From: Psychrobacter ciconiae
Lineage (GTDB): Bacteria; Pseudomonadota; Gammaproteobacteria; Pseudomonadales; Moraxellaceae
Assembly (NCBI RefSeq): GCF_904846055.1
Contig: NZ_CAJGYV010000001.1
Span: forward strand, 1,240,001 to 1,304,000
DNA: 64,000 bases
Direction of reading: 5' to 3'
Shown here: piece by piece, positions 35,778-46,992 of the stretch
Layout: every line of letters begins with the position of its first letter
Position numbering within the stretch: the stretch's first letter is position 1
Position numbers and translations under genes: made by a program
Notes under the pieces: model-generated
The model's input: only the letters and a program-made list of their open reading frames with translations
Told to the model about the DNA's origin: nothing
The model's database searches: none

Positions 35778-36587
35778 ATGATTATTCCAAACAGCTCTTT
35801 AGGATTTAAAATAAAAAGCGCTCAGGCGACCGCAAGTACCCTGCTTCGCGGTGGTCTTGGCAATATGGGAACGCCAACGCCCATTCAGCCTGAGAAAATG
35901 CTCATCCTTTATGAGCATGAAGCCTGCCCGTACTCGCGCCGCGTCCGTGAGGTGATGACCTGTTTAAACCTTGATTTTGAGAGCAGACCAAGCCCGCATA
36001 AAGGTCACGTTTACCGCGATGAATTAAAACAACTTTCCGGAAAAACGCAAGTGCCATTTTTGATTGATGATAATACCGATGATAAAATCATAGATTCACA
36101 ACAAATCATTGACCACTTATTCAAGCATTATTCAAAACAAGGCAAAACGCCTGACAAATACCAATCTCATGACGGCGATAACGCGACCTTGCTTAACAAA
36201 TCGGCAAGCGTAGCCTCAATGATGCGCGGCGTTAAAGCGGCGCACCCGAAAAAAAATCAAGATCGCGGTCGCCCCGATGAGCCGCTGCATTTATATGGCT
36301 TTGAAGCCAGCCCATTTTGCCGATTGGTTCGCGAAAAATTGAGCGAGCTTGAAGTCGGTTACATCAACCATAACGTTGCCCGCGAGCAGATTGAGGATAT
36401 CGGCGCGTTTGGCGTTCGCTTGAATTTGGGCGATTATCAGCCAATTAAAGGCGGCAAACGTGAGCGCATTATGAACGAAGTCATGGACGGTAAATTGCAA
36501 TTTCCCTATCTTGTTGACCCTAATACCGACACCAAAATGTTTGAATCTAAAGACATTATTGATTATTTAGAAAATACTTACGGTTAG
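35778..36587 (+). CDS. Protein with two tandem GST/glutaredoxin-like domains
   Basis: 269 residues with two copies of the thioredoxin-like GST N-terminal fold. Copy 1 is YEHEACPYSRRVREVMTCL to IIDSQQIIDHLFKHY. Copy 2 is LYGFEASPFCRLVREKLSEL to MFESKDIIDYLENTYG. Copy 1 has CPYS and copy 2 SPFC at the active-site position, so only one cysteine remains in each. Conserved cis-Pro residues occur in QVPFLID and FPYLVD. No helical GST C-terminal domain is present. ATG 35778 with AGGA 8 nt upstream is preferred over the in-frame TTG 35745. Substrate unknown, likely glutathione-related. Confidence 0.75.
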   Translation: MIIPNSSLGFKIKSAQATASTLLRGGLGNMGTPTPIQPEKMLILYEHEACPYSRRVREVMTCLNLDFESRPSPHKGHVYRDELKQLSGKTQVPFLIDDNTDDKIIDSQQIIDHLFKHYSKQGKTPDKYQSHDGDNATLLNKSASVASMMRGVKAAHPKKNQDRGRPDEPLHLYGFEASPFCRLVREKLSELEVGYINHNVAREQIEDIGAFGVRLNLGDYQPIKGGKRERIMNEVMDGKLQFPYLVDPNTDTKMFESKDIIDYLENTYG

Positions 36588-36644
36588 TGGCAGGCTAAAT
36601 GCTACCATAACCTTTGCAACCCTTATTGAGATGTAATATTAGCT

Positions 36645-37400
36645 ATGACGCCAGACTCGTTTATTTTGACCAGTTATAACATTCATAAAGGCATGTCACC
36701 GCTTAACCGGCAGGTCAAAATGCAGGGGATTGCCGCCGCGCTTGAGGAAGTGGGCTCGGATGTGTTGTGCCTGCAAGAAGTTCAAGGTCAAAACCTCAAG
36801 CGCAACTTGCAATATAACGAATATCCCGACCAGTCTCAGCACGAATGGTTTGGTGAATATTTGTGCTTGCAAAACAGCTACGGCAAAAACTGCGAGTATG
36901 AAAATGGGCATCATGGCAACGCGGTATTAAGCCGTTTTCCACTTGATCCTAAGCACAATGTTAACATCACGGTCAATAAACTTGAGCAGCGCGGCGTTCT
37001 GCACTGCGAGGTTCAGCCAGAGGGTTGGGAATTGCCCGTCGTTATTTTGTGCGCCCATTTAAACCTGCTTGAGCGCGACCGCATCAAACAGTACCAAGCT
37101 ATCAGCGATTACGTCAAAAACTGTATCGAAAGCGACCAACCGCTCGTTCTTGCCGGTGATTTTAACGACTGGAAAAAGCTGTCTTGTGATAAATTAGCAA
37201 GCAGCCTTGGCATGACCGAAGCCTTTAAATCTTGTCATGGCAAATTGCTGCCGACCTTTCCGGCAAAATTGCCCGTATTAAGTCTTGACCGGATTTACGT
37301 TCGCAACTTAACGGTTGAGGACGCTTGGGTGCATTCGGGAAAACCATGGTCAACGCTATCTGACCATCTGCCCATCAGCGCCCGCTTAGCTAAAGCTTAA
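36645..37400 (+). CDS. Endonuclease/exonuclease/phosphatase family protein
   Basis: 251-residue single-domain EEP hydrolase. All metal and catalytic motifs are present: SYNIHKGM, CLQEVQ (Glu), HHGNAVLSRFP, LCAHLNLLERDR, LAGDFNDWK (Asp/Asn), SLDRIYVR and SDHLPISA (Asp-His). Members cleave phosphodiesters in DNA, lipids or metabolites, and the substrate is not predictable from sequence. No signal peptide, so cytoplasmic. It starts 57 nt after the tandem-GST gene and precedes the oxidoreductase on the same strand. Confidence 0.85.
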   Translation: MTPDSFILTSYNIHKGMSPLNRQVKMQGIAAALEEVGSDVLCLQEVQGQNLKRNLQYNEYPDQSQHEWFGEYLCLQNSYGKNCEYENGHHGNAVLSRFPLDPKHNVNITVNKLEQRGVLHCEVQPEGWELPVVILCAHLNLLERDRIKQYQAISDYVKNCIESDQPLVLAGDFNDWKKLSCDKLASSLGMTEAFKSCHGKLLPTFPAKLPVLSLDRIYVRNLTVEDAWVHSGKPWSTLSDHLPISARLAKA

Positions 37401-37432
37401 TTGATTAAAAACAACCATTTATGGAGAAATTT

Positions 37433-38437
37433 ATGACGTCCAATCAAAGTCTACCAACGTCACAGCGCGCCGTTGTTATTACCAGCTTTGGTGACCCTGA
37501 CGTTATGAGTTATCAAGATAATGTGGCTGTTCCTAGTTTAAAAGCCGGTCAAGTTTTGGTAAAAATTGCTGCCGCTGGTATCAATCCCGTCGATTATAAA
37601 ACCCGTCAAGGCAAAGGTTGGGGCGCGGATAAGATTCAACAGGAAAAGTTTGATCAAGGTAAAGCTGCTATTTTAGGGTTTGATTTGGCAGGTGAAGTGG
37701 TTGCTAGTCAAAGCAACAAGTTTAACGTCGGCGATAAGGTGGCTGCGCTCAATTTTGATGGCGGCGGCTATAGCGAATTTGCCGCGGTTGATGATTCATT
37801 ATTAGCAAAAATTCCAGAAACTGTCAGCTTAACCCAAGCCGGAGCACTGCCCTGTGCGGGACAAACGGCAAAGCAGTTTTTGGACTTTGCCGCTATTAAA
37901 AAAGGCGATCACGTGGTGATGAACGCTCCTGCCGGCGGCGTGGGTCATATTTTAATTCAGCTGTTGACCCAAGAAGCACAAGAAAATGATTTGAAAGTGA
38001 CCGTGATTTGCTCGCCTGAAAAATATCAAAAGCTTGCGGGCTTGATTGATAAAAATCACTTGGCAGGCTGGATTGATTACACCAAAAACGAGGAGTTTCC
38101 TGAGTTAAACGCCGATATGCTTCTTGACTTGGTTGGTGATGATGCCGGCGTTCGCGCCCTTACCGCGCTAAAATCCGGCGCTCGCGTGTTTGTATTACCG
38201 ACCATTTGGGCGCAGAAGCTTAAAAAGGCAGGTGAAAATAAAAGCTTAAGCGTTGAGGGCTTTGCCGTAACCCCAAACGGCGATACCATGGCGCAAATTT
38301 TACAACAACTTGCCGATGGTAAAATTCAACTACACATCGACAAAGAGTTTGTGTTATCCGAGGTGATTGCAGCTCATAAGCAGCTTGAACAAGGTGACAG
38401 CTTTGGCAAAATCGTCTTGCAAGTTGGCAACCAATAA
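37433..38437 (+). CDS. NADPH-dependent zinc-free alcohol dehydrogenase-like (quinone oxidoreductase) family protein
   Basis: 334-residue medium-chain reductase. The N-terminal GroES-like domain has AAGINPVDYKTRQGKG and ILGFDLAGEVV. The Rossmann domain has the nucleotide loop NAPAGGVGHILIQLL (about residue 165), and the C-terminal part is IVLQVGN. Zinc-binding cysteines of classical alcohol dehydrogenases are absent, which points to the quinone or enone reductase branch. Start 37433 follows GGAG at 6 nt; an in-frame ATG at 37421 is less likely. Confidence 0.85.
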   Translation: MTSNQSLPTSQRAVVITSFGDPDVMSYQDNVAVPSLKAGQVLVKIAAAGINPVDYKTRQGKGWGADKIQQEKFDQGKAAILGFDLAGEVVASQSNKFNVGDKVAALNFDGGGYSEFAAVDDSLLAKIPETVSLTQAGALPCAGQTAKQFLDFAAIKKGDHVVMNAPAGGVGHILIQLLTQEAQENDLKVTVICSPEKYQKLAGLIDKNHLAGWIDYTKNEEFPELNADMLLDLVGDDAGVRALTALKSGARVFVLPTIWAQKLKKAGENKSLSVEGFAVTPNGDTMAQILQQLADGKIQLHIDKEFVLSEVIAAHKQLEQGDSFGKIVLQVGNQ

Positions 38438-38467
38438 TTTAACACCCCACCGTAGAAAGGCTCAGCT

Positions 38468-38671
38468 ATGACTCGGCTGCAAATGGTGACCTTGACCGCT
38501 TGGCTGCTGTTCGTGCCGTATTATTTTTTTATGAAGCATTGGGAGCAAACGGTGATTGCGCCCATTCGTATTGATTTGTTGCTGATTTATCCGGTGTTAG
38601 GATTGCTGACGCTTGCAGTTTTAATTCAATGGCTTAAAAGACGTTATCAAAACGGCAATTCAAAACGCTAA
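38468..38671 (+). CDS. Small two-helix membrane protein, 67 aa
   Basis: Two hydrophobic segments, LQMVTLTAWLLFVPYYFFM and LLLIYPVLGLLTLAVLIQW, are followed by a strongly basic end (KRRYQNGNSKR). AGAAAGG precedes the ATG and the gene begins 30 nt after the oxidoreductase on the same strand. No family was recognised. Predicted inner-membrane protein of unknown role. Confidence 0.6.
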   Translation: MTRLQMVTLTAWLLFVPYYFFMKHWEQTVIAPIRIDLLLIYPVLGLLTLAVLIQWLKRRYQNGNSKR

Positions 38672-38675
38672 TTTT

Positions 38676-39326
38676 TTAAACCAAAATCTTGCGAAAGGTC
38701 AAGCTAATGCGTCCTGATAGCACCTTTTTCGTTTTTGGAATGCTGTGCTGCCAATAGCTTTGTGTTGCTCCCATCATCAATAAAACGCTGGCAGGCGGCA
38801 ATACTACATCGATTTTTTCCTTGGTAACTTTGTGCTTAAACGCGATTTTTCGCGTTGCGCCAAAGCTGACGCTCGCTATCATCGGCGTGTCGCCCAATTC
38901 CTTTTCATTATCAGCATGATAGCCCATGCCATCCTCGCCCGTGGGATAATAATTAAGCAAGCAAGCATTAAAAACTGGGTTAACTCTTGGGTTTAATTGT
39001 GAGCCAAGCATTTGGTTATTTTGAAAAAATGTCAAAATCTTAGCTTCAATTTGCTGTTTAATCTCAAAAACCAACGGCTGCCAAGCAATTGTTGTCCGAA
39101 GATGCCCTGAGTAACGATAGCCTGTATTATCATCGCCCATCCAAACGACTTTTCGGCGCGTGATGTGCGTTTTGCCAAACAGGGTCACAACGTCAGATTG
39201 CCAAGGCAGCTCATTAAGCAGCTTTTGATAAAGTGCCTCATTACTAAAATTGGGCAAGTTAAGCGGCGGCAATAAATAAACCTCGCCATCGTAAGGCAGT
39301 AGATTTTTTGCGGTAGAGTCAGTCAT
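38676..39326 (-). CDS. AlkB-like 2-oxoglutarate/Fe(II)-dependent dioxygenase
   Basis: 216-residue member of the AlkB superfamily, which demethylates alkylated bases in nucleic acids. The iron site is seen in GYHADNEKELGD (HxD) and the distal His in YWQHSIPKT. The 2-oxoglutarate arginine lies in SGRISLTFRKI, and NACLLNYYPTGEDGMG is the preceding nucleotide-recognition strand. It resembles the ALKBH2/3-like bacterial group more than E. coli AlkB itself. It overlaps the upstream hydrolase gene by 8 nt. Confidence 0.85.
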   Translation of the reverse strand: MTDSTAKNLLPYDGEVYLLPPLNLPNFSNEALYQKLLNELPWQSDVVTLFGKTHITRRKVVWMGDDNTGYRYSGHLRTTIAWQPLVFEIKQQIEAKILTFFQNNQMLGSQLNPRVNPVFNACLLNYYPTGEDGMGYHADNEKELGDTPMIASVSFGATRKIAFKHKVTKEKIDVVLPPASVLLMMGATQSYWQHSIPKTKKVLSGRISLTFRKILV

Positions 39327-40227
39327 GGCAAGAGTGTTTGATAAGATGATGGTCTTTTAAAATAAGCTGAGCGCAAATCTCGGCCGCTTCCATCGGCAAT
39401 AAATGCCCAAAGTCATTAAGGGTGATAATTTGTTCATTGCTAATAAAGTGCTGCCAATTGTTCCGGACTTTTTGGCTCACAAATAAGGTTGGTTTGCCAA
39501 GGATTAGGGTAAAAGGGATTTGTTTTTGCGATAACGTTTTTAGCGCGTCATCAATAAACGGCGTTCCAAAATAATTGGCAAGCTCTTGCTTGGGTTCAAA
39601 AATCAGCTGATAGCCATTATCCGTTTTCTCAAGGCTATGCTCAGCAAAGATTTGCAAATGATTATCCTCAATTCGCCGAAATGCTTTTAACGCTCGTAAA
39701 TGCGCAAAGTAATCGGCGACGCTTTGCCAGTTGTTTTGCTTGGTTTTAGTGCTTTTAAACGGCTCTTGGGTCATTTTAAGCGCTCGCGGCAACAGATTAT
39801 AAGCCCAAGTTTGCGCTTTGGTAAAGGTGACTGGCTCAATGAGATACAGCTTTGAAAACAGCTCCGGTCGCTTTGCGGCGGCAATGGCAGTCGCGGTTGC
39901 CCCTTGGGAATGACCAATGCCAATGACCGGTTTGTCCTGAGTTTTTTCTAAAAACTTAATTAAAACGTCAGCATCTTCTTCGCGAGTGAGTTTGTTGGCG
40001 GTCGGTTTGTCAAGCCAATAACCACGCAGGGCAAGCGAGGTTAAATCAAAATTAGATTGCAGCTGTTCAATAAGTGGCAGGTAGCAGCCAACAGGAAAAC
40101 CATTGCCGCCGTAAAAATGAGCAGTGGGCTTTTCTTGCGCCGAAAAGTTAGCCGAAAAGTCAAAATAGCGGGCGTTTTTACCCGAAATCATCAGGATTTT
40201 TTCAGCGTCAGTTACCTTATTCATCAT
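39319..40227 (-). CDS. Alpha/beta hydrolase
   Basis: 302-residue alpha/beta-hydrolase fold protein. The oxyanion region is FYGGNGFPVGCYLPLIEQL. The nucleophile elbow is GIGHSQGATATA (Ser, about residue 109), and the likely catalytic His is in LNDFGHLLPMEAAE. No signal peptide. Substrate unknown; small ester, thioester or peptide hydrolysis are all possible. It starts 11 nt inside the end of the ABC exporter gene and overlaps the AlkB-like gene, so the three are translationally coupled. Confidence 0.8.
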   Translation of the reverse strand: MMNKVTDAEKILMISGKNARYFDFSANFSAQEKPTAHFYGGNGFPVGCYLPLIEQLQSNFDLTSLALRGYWLDKPTANKLTREEDADVLIKFLEKTQDKPVIGIGHSQGATATAIAAAKRPELFSKLYLIEPVTFTKAQTWAYNLLPRALKMTQEPFKSTKTKQNNWQSVADYFAHLRALKAFRRIEDNHLQIFAEHSLEKTDNGYQLIFEPKQELANYFGTPFIDDALKTLSQKQIPFTLILGKPTLFVSQKVRNNWQHFISNEQIITLNDFGHLLPMEAAEICAQLILKDHHLIKHSCHD

Positions 40228-42127
40228 CTAACTCATCGCTGTCACCCAAGAAGCCGCCACTTTGCCGCTGCCAAAGTCCGGCGTAAACGCCATTTTGGGC
40301 AAGCAATTCATCATGGCTGCCTTGCTCGATGATTCGACCGCGATCCATCACGACCAATCGATCAAGGGCGGCGATGGTTGATAAGCGGTGAGCAATCGCA
40401 ATCACCGTTTTGCCGGTCATGATGTCGTTTAGGCTTTCAGTGATGGCAAATTCAATCTCAGAATCTAGCGCACTGGTGGCTTCATCAAGCAGCAAAATTG
40501 GTGCGTTTTTAAGCATCACGCGGGCAATGGCAATGCGCTGGCGTTGACCACCGGACAGCTTGACGCCGCGCTCGCCGACTTGGGTATCAAGACCGCTATT
40601 GCCTTTGTCATCAAACAAGTCTTTGATAAAGTCCCAAGCTTGCGCTTGTTTGGCGGCGTTAATGATGTCCTCGTCAGTAGCATCGGGGCGACCATAAGCG
40701 ATATTTTCGCGGATGGTTCGATGAAGCAAGGAAGTATCTTGAGTGACCATGCCGATTTGTTGGCGCAAGGACTCTTGAGTGACGCTGTCGATGGCTTGAC
40801 CGTCAATGCAAATCTTGCCCGAATCGACATCGTAAAAGCGCAATAGCAAATTAACGAGCGTTGATTTTCCGGCGCCTGAGCGCCCAACCAAGCCAATTTT
40901 TTCGCCGGATTTGATGTTTAAATAAAAATTATCCAACAGCTTAGGCGGCGCAATACCGCTTGTTTCATCAACGGGCGCGCCTTCTAAATCTTTGGCGTCA
41001 TCGTCGCGCTGATAGCCAAAATCAACGTGATCAAAGGTGATTTGACCGTTTGTGACGACTAACGGCTTGGCATTGGGCTTATCAACGATGGTTTGCGGCG
41101 CGGACAGCGTTTTCATGCCGTCTTGAACCGTGCCGATACTTTCAAACAGGCTTGCTGTTTGCCACATAATCCAGCGCGTAAGACCGTTGAGCCTGAGCGC
41201 CATGGCGGTTGCCGCTGCAATCGCCCCAACGCCAACTGCGCCCTGCTGCCAAAGATAAAGCCCGATTCCTGCCGTTGTTCCCACCAAAATCACGCTGATG
41301 GTATGGTTTGCTACCTCCAAATAGCTGACCCAGCGCATTTGCGCGTGAACCGTTCCCAAAAATTGCCCCATCGCGTGTTTGGCGTAGCTCAGCTCACGGC
41401 GCGAGTGGCTGAACAATTTTACCGTCATGATGTTGGCGTAAGCATCAGTCACCCGACCGACCATCAAGGCGCGAGCATCAGCTTGAACGATGGCAGAGCG
41501 CTTTAATCGTGGGATAAAAAACCACATCGTTAAGCCAAACAGCACCGTCCAAATGATAAACGGAATGAGTAAAAGACGGTCTAAATTAAATAAAATCACG
41601 CCGGTGGTGATAAAATAAACGGTCACATACATCAGCATATCGGTGACCGTCATCACCGTATCACGAACCGCCAGCGCCGTTTGCATCACCTTTGCCGACA
41701 CCCGACCTGAAAACTCATCTTGATAAAACTGCATCGACTGACCAAGCATGCGCTTATGAAAGTGCCAGCGCATTTGCATCGGGAACACGCCTTGAATCAC
41801 TTGAAAATGAATCAGGGAGGACAGCGCAATCCAAAATGGGCTGACAATAAGCACCGCAAGCATGAGCAGCAGCATGTCGCCTTTTTCTGACCAAAGCATG
41901 ACAGGCGAGTACGTGCCAAGCCAATCAACCAACTTGCCAATCCAAGCAAACAGCAGCGCCTCATAAATACCAACGCCCGCTGATAAAATCATAAATAGCA
42001 AAAGCCAGCCGCGAAGACCCTGAGTACAAGCCCACAAAAACCGCAATAACCCCTGCCTTGGTAGTGGCATCGGACTGTCAGGGAAAGGGGGCAGGCGGGA
42101 CTCAAAAAATCGAAATAAAGCATTCAT
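40217..42127 (-). CDS. ABC exporter, fused permease and ATPase (MsbA/MDR type)
   Basis: 636-residue half-transporter. About six membrane helices lie in residues 30-330, followed by a nucleotide-binding domain: Walker A GLVGRSGAGKSTLVNLLLRF, Q-loop GMVTQDTSLLHRTI, signature LSGGQRQRIAIARVML, Walker B LLLDEATSALDSE and switch His in AIAHRLSTI. Such homodimers export lipids, drugs or peptides; the substrate is not predictable. A separate msbA is usually elsewhere with lpxK, so this is probably a second multidrug/lipid-type exporter. First gene of an overlapping three-gene unit. Confidence 0.88.
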   Translation of the reverse strand: MNALFRFFESRLPPFPDSPMPLPRQGLLRFLWACTQGLRGWLLLFMILSAGVGIYEALLFAWIGKLVDWLGTYSPVMLWSEKGDMLLLMLAVLIVSPFWIALSSLIHFQVIQGVFPMQMRWHFHKRMLGQSMQFYQDEFSGRVSAKVMQTALAVRDTVMTVTDMLMYVTVYFITTGVILFNLDRLLLIPFIIWTVLFGLTMWFFIPRLKRSAIVQADARALMVGRVTDAYANIMTVKLFSHSRRELSYAKHAMGQFLGTVHAQMRWVSYLEVANHTISVILVGTTAGIGLYLWQQGAVGVGAIAAATAMALRLNGLTRWIMWQTASLFESIGTVQDGMKTLSAPQTIVDKPNAKPLVVTNGQITFDHVDFGYQRDDDAKDLEGAPVDETSGIAPPKLLDNFYLNIKSGEKIGLVGRSGAGKSTLVNLLLRFYDVDSGKICIDGQAIDSVTQESLRQQIGMVTQDTSLLHRTIRENIAYGRPDATDEDIINAAKQAQAWDFIKDLFDDKGNSGLDTQVGERGVKLSGGQRQRIAIARVMLKNAPILLLDEATSALDSEIEFAITESLNDIMTGKTVIAIAHRLSTIAALDRLVVMDRGRIIEQGSHDELLAQNGVYAGLWQRQSGGFLGDSDELDDE

Positions 42128-42373
42128 AAGCAGTCAAAACGGTAAGCAGTTTGCAGTTATTATTGATAAATCATGCCGATAGTTTAGCAAAATATTGCTA
42201 ATTCTCGTGCAAAGGAATTGTAATTTGAACACTTGCGGCACTTTTGATAGCTGACTCAACCGATAACTCATAAAGTTTAATTTTGATAAAAATAACGAAA
42301 AAAATGTTAGCACCACTTGTGACTTTGGGCAGAAATGGTTACGTTGAGCAAAATTAAATCATTGAGTTAGTTT

Positions 42374-43252
42374 ATGGGATATTTAACCATTGCCGTACTT
42401 TGTAGCGTTGCCGTTTCTGTACTGTTAAAGCTGCTTCGGGCGCAACATTTAGACATTCGCCAAACCATTGCCGCAGGGTATCCGGTGGCGGTGCTATTGA
42501 CGTTATTTCTGCTCAAACCGGACATTCAGGCAGCAGCCAATCTTGGTAACGCTTGGGGCGTGATTGTTGCCCTTGGGGTTTTATTGCCGTTAGTGTTTGT
42601 GATTTTAGGTCGCGCCATTAGCATGGCGGGAATCATTAAAGCCGATGCAGCTCAGCGCTTATCCTTGATTATTCCAATTATCGCGGCAGCCGTGCTTTTT
42701 GGTGAGGTCATTTCGCCGATTCGCGGTTTTGGTTTATTCACAGGACTGCTTGCGCTTGCCGCTTTAGTGATAAAGTCGCCAACGGCTGATTTGAATCACG
42801 TTTCTCATACTCAATCTCAAGCAGCTCTATCAAAATTTTCTGCAACACTTTGGCTGATGGGTGTTTTTTTAGGCTATGGCGTCATCGATGTGCTGTTTAA
42901 ACAGGTCGCCAAACAAGGGACAGCGTTTCCGCTTACCTTGTTTGTCAGCTTTAGCTTAGCGGCGCTATTTTTAGGGGGGTATTTACTCCTGCAAAAAACC
43001 CAATGGCAGCCCAAAGCGTTACTTTTTGGACTGGTTTTAGGAGTGCTAAACGTGGGTAATATTTACGCTTATATCCGCGCCCATCAAGTGTTGTCCGAGT
43101 CGCCAAGTATTGTTTTTACTGGAATGAACGTTGGCGTGATTGTGGTAGCAACGCTGGTTGGGGCAATTATTTTTCATGAAAAATTATCAAAGCTGAATAT
43201 GTTGGGGCTTATTTTGGCGGTGGTGAGTGCAGGAATTTTATTTTTACTTTAG
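42374..43252 (+). CDS. DMT-superfamily (EamA-like) transporter
   Basis: 292 residues consisting almost entirely of membrane helices (about ten) with a short hydrophilic linker near residues 138-155 between the two repeats. The last helices IVFTGMNVGVIVVATLVGAIIF and LNMLGLILAVVSAGILFLL keep the EamA ending. Members export amino acids or other metabolites; the substrate is unknown. It is a single gene whose start is not supported by a strong ribosome-binding site. Confidence 0.75.
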   Translation: MGYLTIAVLCSVAVSVLLKLLRAQHLDIRQTIAAGYPVAVLLTLFLLKPDIQAAANLGNAWGVIVALGVLLPLVFVILGRAISMAGIIKADAAQRLSLIIPIIAAAVLFGEVISPIRGFGLFTGLLALAALVIKSPTADLNHVSHTQSQAALSKFSATLWLMGVFLGYGVIDVLFKQVAKQGTAFPLTLFVSFSLAALFLGGYLLLQKTQWQPKALLFGLVLGVLNVGNIYAYIRAHQVLSESPSIVFTGMNVGVIVVATLVGAIIFHEKLSKLNMLGLILAVVSAGILFLL

Positions 43253-43454
43253 GTTTTTTTGTTATTCGTTTTTATTAACTGTCTTTTACCAGCTGTTTTT
43301 TACGATAAATTTTGTGCCACGGCGATTTAAACGGGACAATTTTCACCATCGCATTATAGGAAGCCGCGCCATCTTGTGCTATGGTGGGCGATGGAAAATA
43401 AGTTGAGAAAAATAAGTAATTAAGACCGACCAACAAAAAAAGGATGACGACAAA

Positions 43455-44354
43455 ATGACCAACGCCGTTTATGACCAGCAGCTAGAACGTATCAAAACAG
43501 GCTCAGGATTTATCGCCGCGCTCGACCAAAGTGGCGGCAGCACCCCAAAAGCGCTTGAAAACTATGGCGTAAGCCAAAGCGATTATAACGATGACGAGGG
43601 AATGTTTGACCTCGTTCATGAGATGCGCGCCCGCATTATGACGTGCGACTGCTTTGATAATGAGCGCGTTTTGGGCGCAATTTTGTTTGAAGACACCATG
43701 GACCGTGAAGTGAACGGCAAGCCCACCGCCAACTATCTTTGGGAAGATAAAAATATCGTGCCGTTTTTAAAGGTGGATAAAGGTTTGGCTGAGCGTATGA
43801 ACGGCGTTCAGGTGATGCGTCCGATTCCAAGCTTAAATTTGCTCTTGGACAAAGCCAAAAATTATCCAGTATTTGGCACTAAGATGCGCTCGGTTATTTA
43901 TGAGCCAAGCGTTGATGGTATTGAGCTTGTCGTTCAGCAGCAGTTTGACGTGGCAAAGCAGATTTTATCGCAAGGCTTTATGCCGATTGTTGAGCCGGAA
44001 GTGGACATCAATAGCGAGAAAAAGCACGACTGCGAAGTGATTTTAAAAACGGCTATTTTAACCAATTTAGACAGCCTTGATGATGACCATCAAGTGATGC
44101 TCAAGCTGACGTTGCCCGATGAAGCTGGATTTTACCAAGACTTAATCGACCATCCAAAAGTGGTGAAAGTGGTGGCGTTGTCTGGTGGTTATAGCCGAAC
44201 CGATGCTTGTGAAAAGCTTAAACAAAACCCTGGAATGATTGCCAGTTTCTCACGCGCCTTTACTGAAGGTTTGAGTAAACAGCAAAGCGACAAAGAATTT
44301 GCCGACACCATCAATACCTCAATTGATGAGATTTATAGCGCATCAAAGGTTTAA
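43455..44354 (+). CDS. Fructose-bisphosphate aldolase, class I
   Basis: 299-residue Schiff-base aldolase cleaving fructose-1,6-bisphosphate to the two trioses. SGFIAALDQSGGSTPKALENYG, AILFEDTMDREVNGKPT and FLKVDKGLAE at the N-terminal side, then FMPIVEPEVDI and VMLKLTLPDE with a candidate Schiff-base Lys, match the bacterial class I family. AGGA precedes the ATG. It is a single-gene unit ending at a strong terminator. It connects metabolically with tpiA in the window. Confidence 0.9.
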   Translation: MTNAVYDQQLERIKTGSGFIAALDQSGGSTPKALENYGVSQSDYNDDEGMFDLVHEMRARIMTCDCFDNERVLGAILFEDTMDREVNGKPTANYLWEDKNIVPFLKVDKGLAERMNGVQVMRPIPSLNLLLDKAKNYPVFGTKMRSVIYEPSVDGIELVVQQQFDVAKQILSQGFMPIVEPEVDINSEKKHDCEVILKTAILTNLDSLDDDHQVMLKLTLPDEAGFYQDLIDHPKVVKVVALSGGYSRTDACEKLKQNPGMIASFSRAFTEGLSKQQSDKEFADTINTSIDEIYSASKV

Positions 44355-44376
44355 GTTTTCTAAAAGCTTTGTGATT

Positions 44377-44410
44377 AAAAAACCCTTACGATAAGAGTAA
44401 GGGTTTTTTT
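44377..44410. terminator. Bidirectional terminator between the aldolase gene and thiC
   Basis: AAAAAACCCTTAC (44377-44389) pairs perfectly with GTAAGGGTTTTTT (44397-44409) around a 7-nt loop. Genes on both sides converge. Confidence 0.9.
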
Positions 44411-44440
44411 GTTTAACTGTTAACAATTAAACTTCCCTTT

Positions 44441-46531
<2,091 letters not shown>

Positions 46532-46667
46532 TCAAAAACTGAATATGGCAGTAGATAAGTTAAAAGACTTAGTTTTCAAAAAAGTTTTAAAAATCACTTT
46601 AAAACCAAGCATCATCACCTATCAAGCATTTCTGCAAGCTTAATTCTGTCAAAAAACCATGCTTAAG

Positions 46668-46773
46668 ACTTCCCTGCGTCGGTGCTAACCGCATCAGGTT
46701 CGGCGGGTGTGTCTCAGCGAACGCTCAAATCAATCGTTAAACTTCATGATTTAAACTTCCGCACCCCGAGTCT
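46668..46773 (-). promoter_or_regulatory. TPP riboswitch (THI element)
   Basis: Reading the minus strand: GACTCGGGGTGCGG opens the element, then CTGAGACACACCCG, AACCTGATGCGGTTAGCACC and GCAGGGAAGTC give the thi-box core in the right order. Thiamine pyrophosphate binding would shut down thiC expression. The distance to the thiC start is about 240 nt. Confidence 0.93.
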
Positions 46774-46885
46774 GTCAGTGTTGAAACTTCCTCTATGCTA
46801 GCAAACTTCTGCCTTGAATTCTAATACTATTTTGGCTCAGCCTCATTCAGCACCTTGGAATCGTTTTTCAGCGTATTTTTTAATA

Positions 46886-46925
46886 CTGTCATCAAACGGT
46901 CATCAAACGCTCATAGAGCTGTCAT
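46886..46925 (+). promoter_or_regulatory. PHO box: four PhoB half-sites in tandem
   Basis: Seven-base units CTGTCAT (46886), CGGTCAT (46897), CGCTCAT (46908) and CTGTCAT (46919) recur at exactly 11-bp intervals with 4-bp A-rich spacers, the known PhoB direct-repeat geometry (two half-sites make one box). An AT-rich -10 candidate lies near 46936-46944. This places the pst operon under PhoB control. phoB/phoR are not in the window. Confidence 0.85.
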
Positions 46926-46992
46926 TAAAGGTTGGCAATATAGGGATTATTAGGGGATTGAATTGAAACACTGAAACAGTTTAGGAGCTGCA

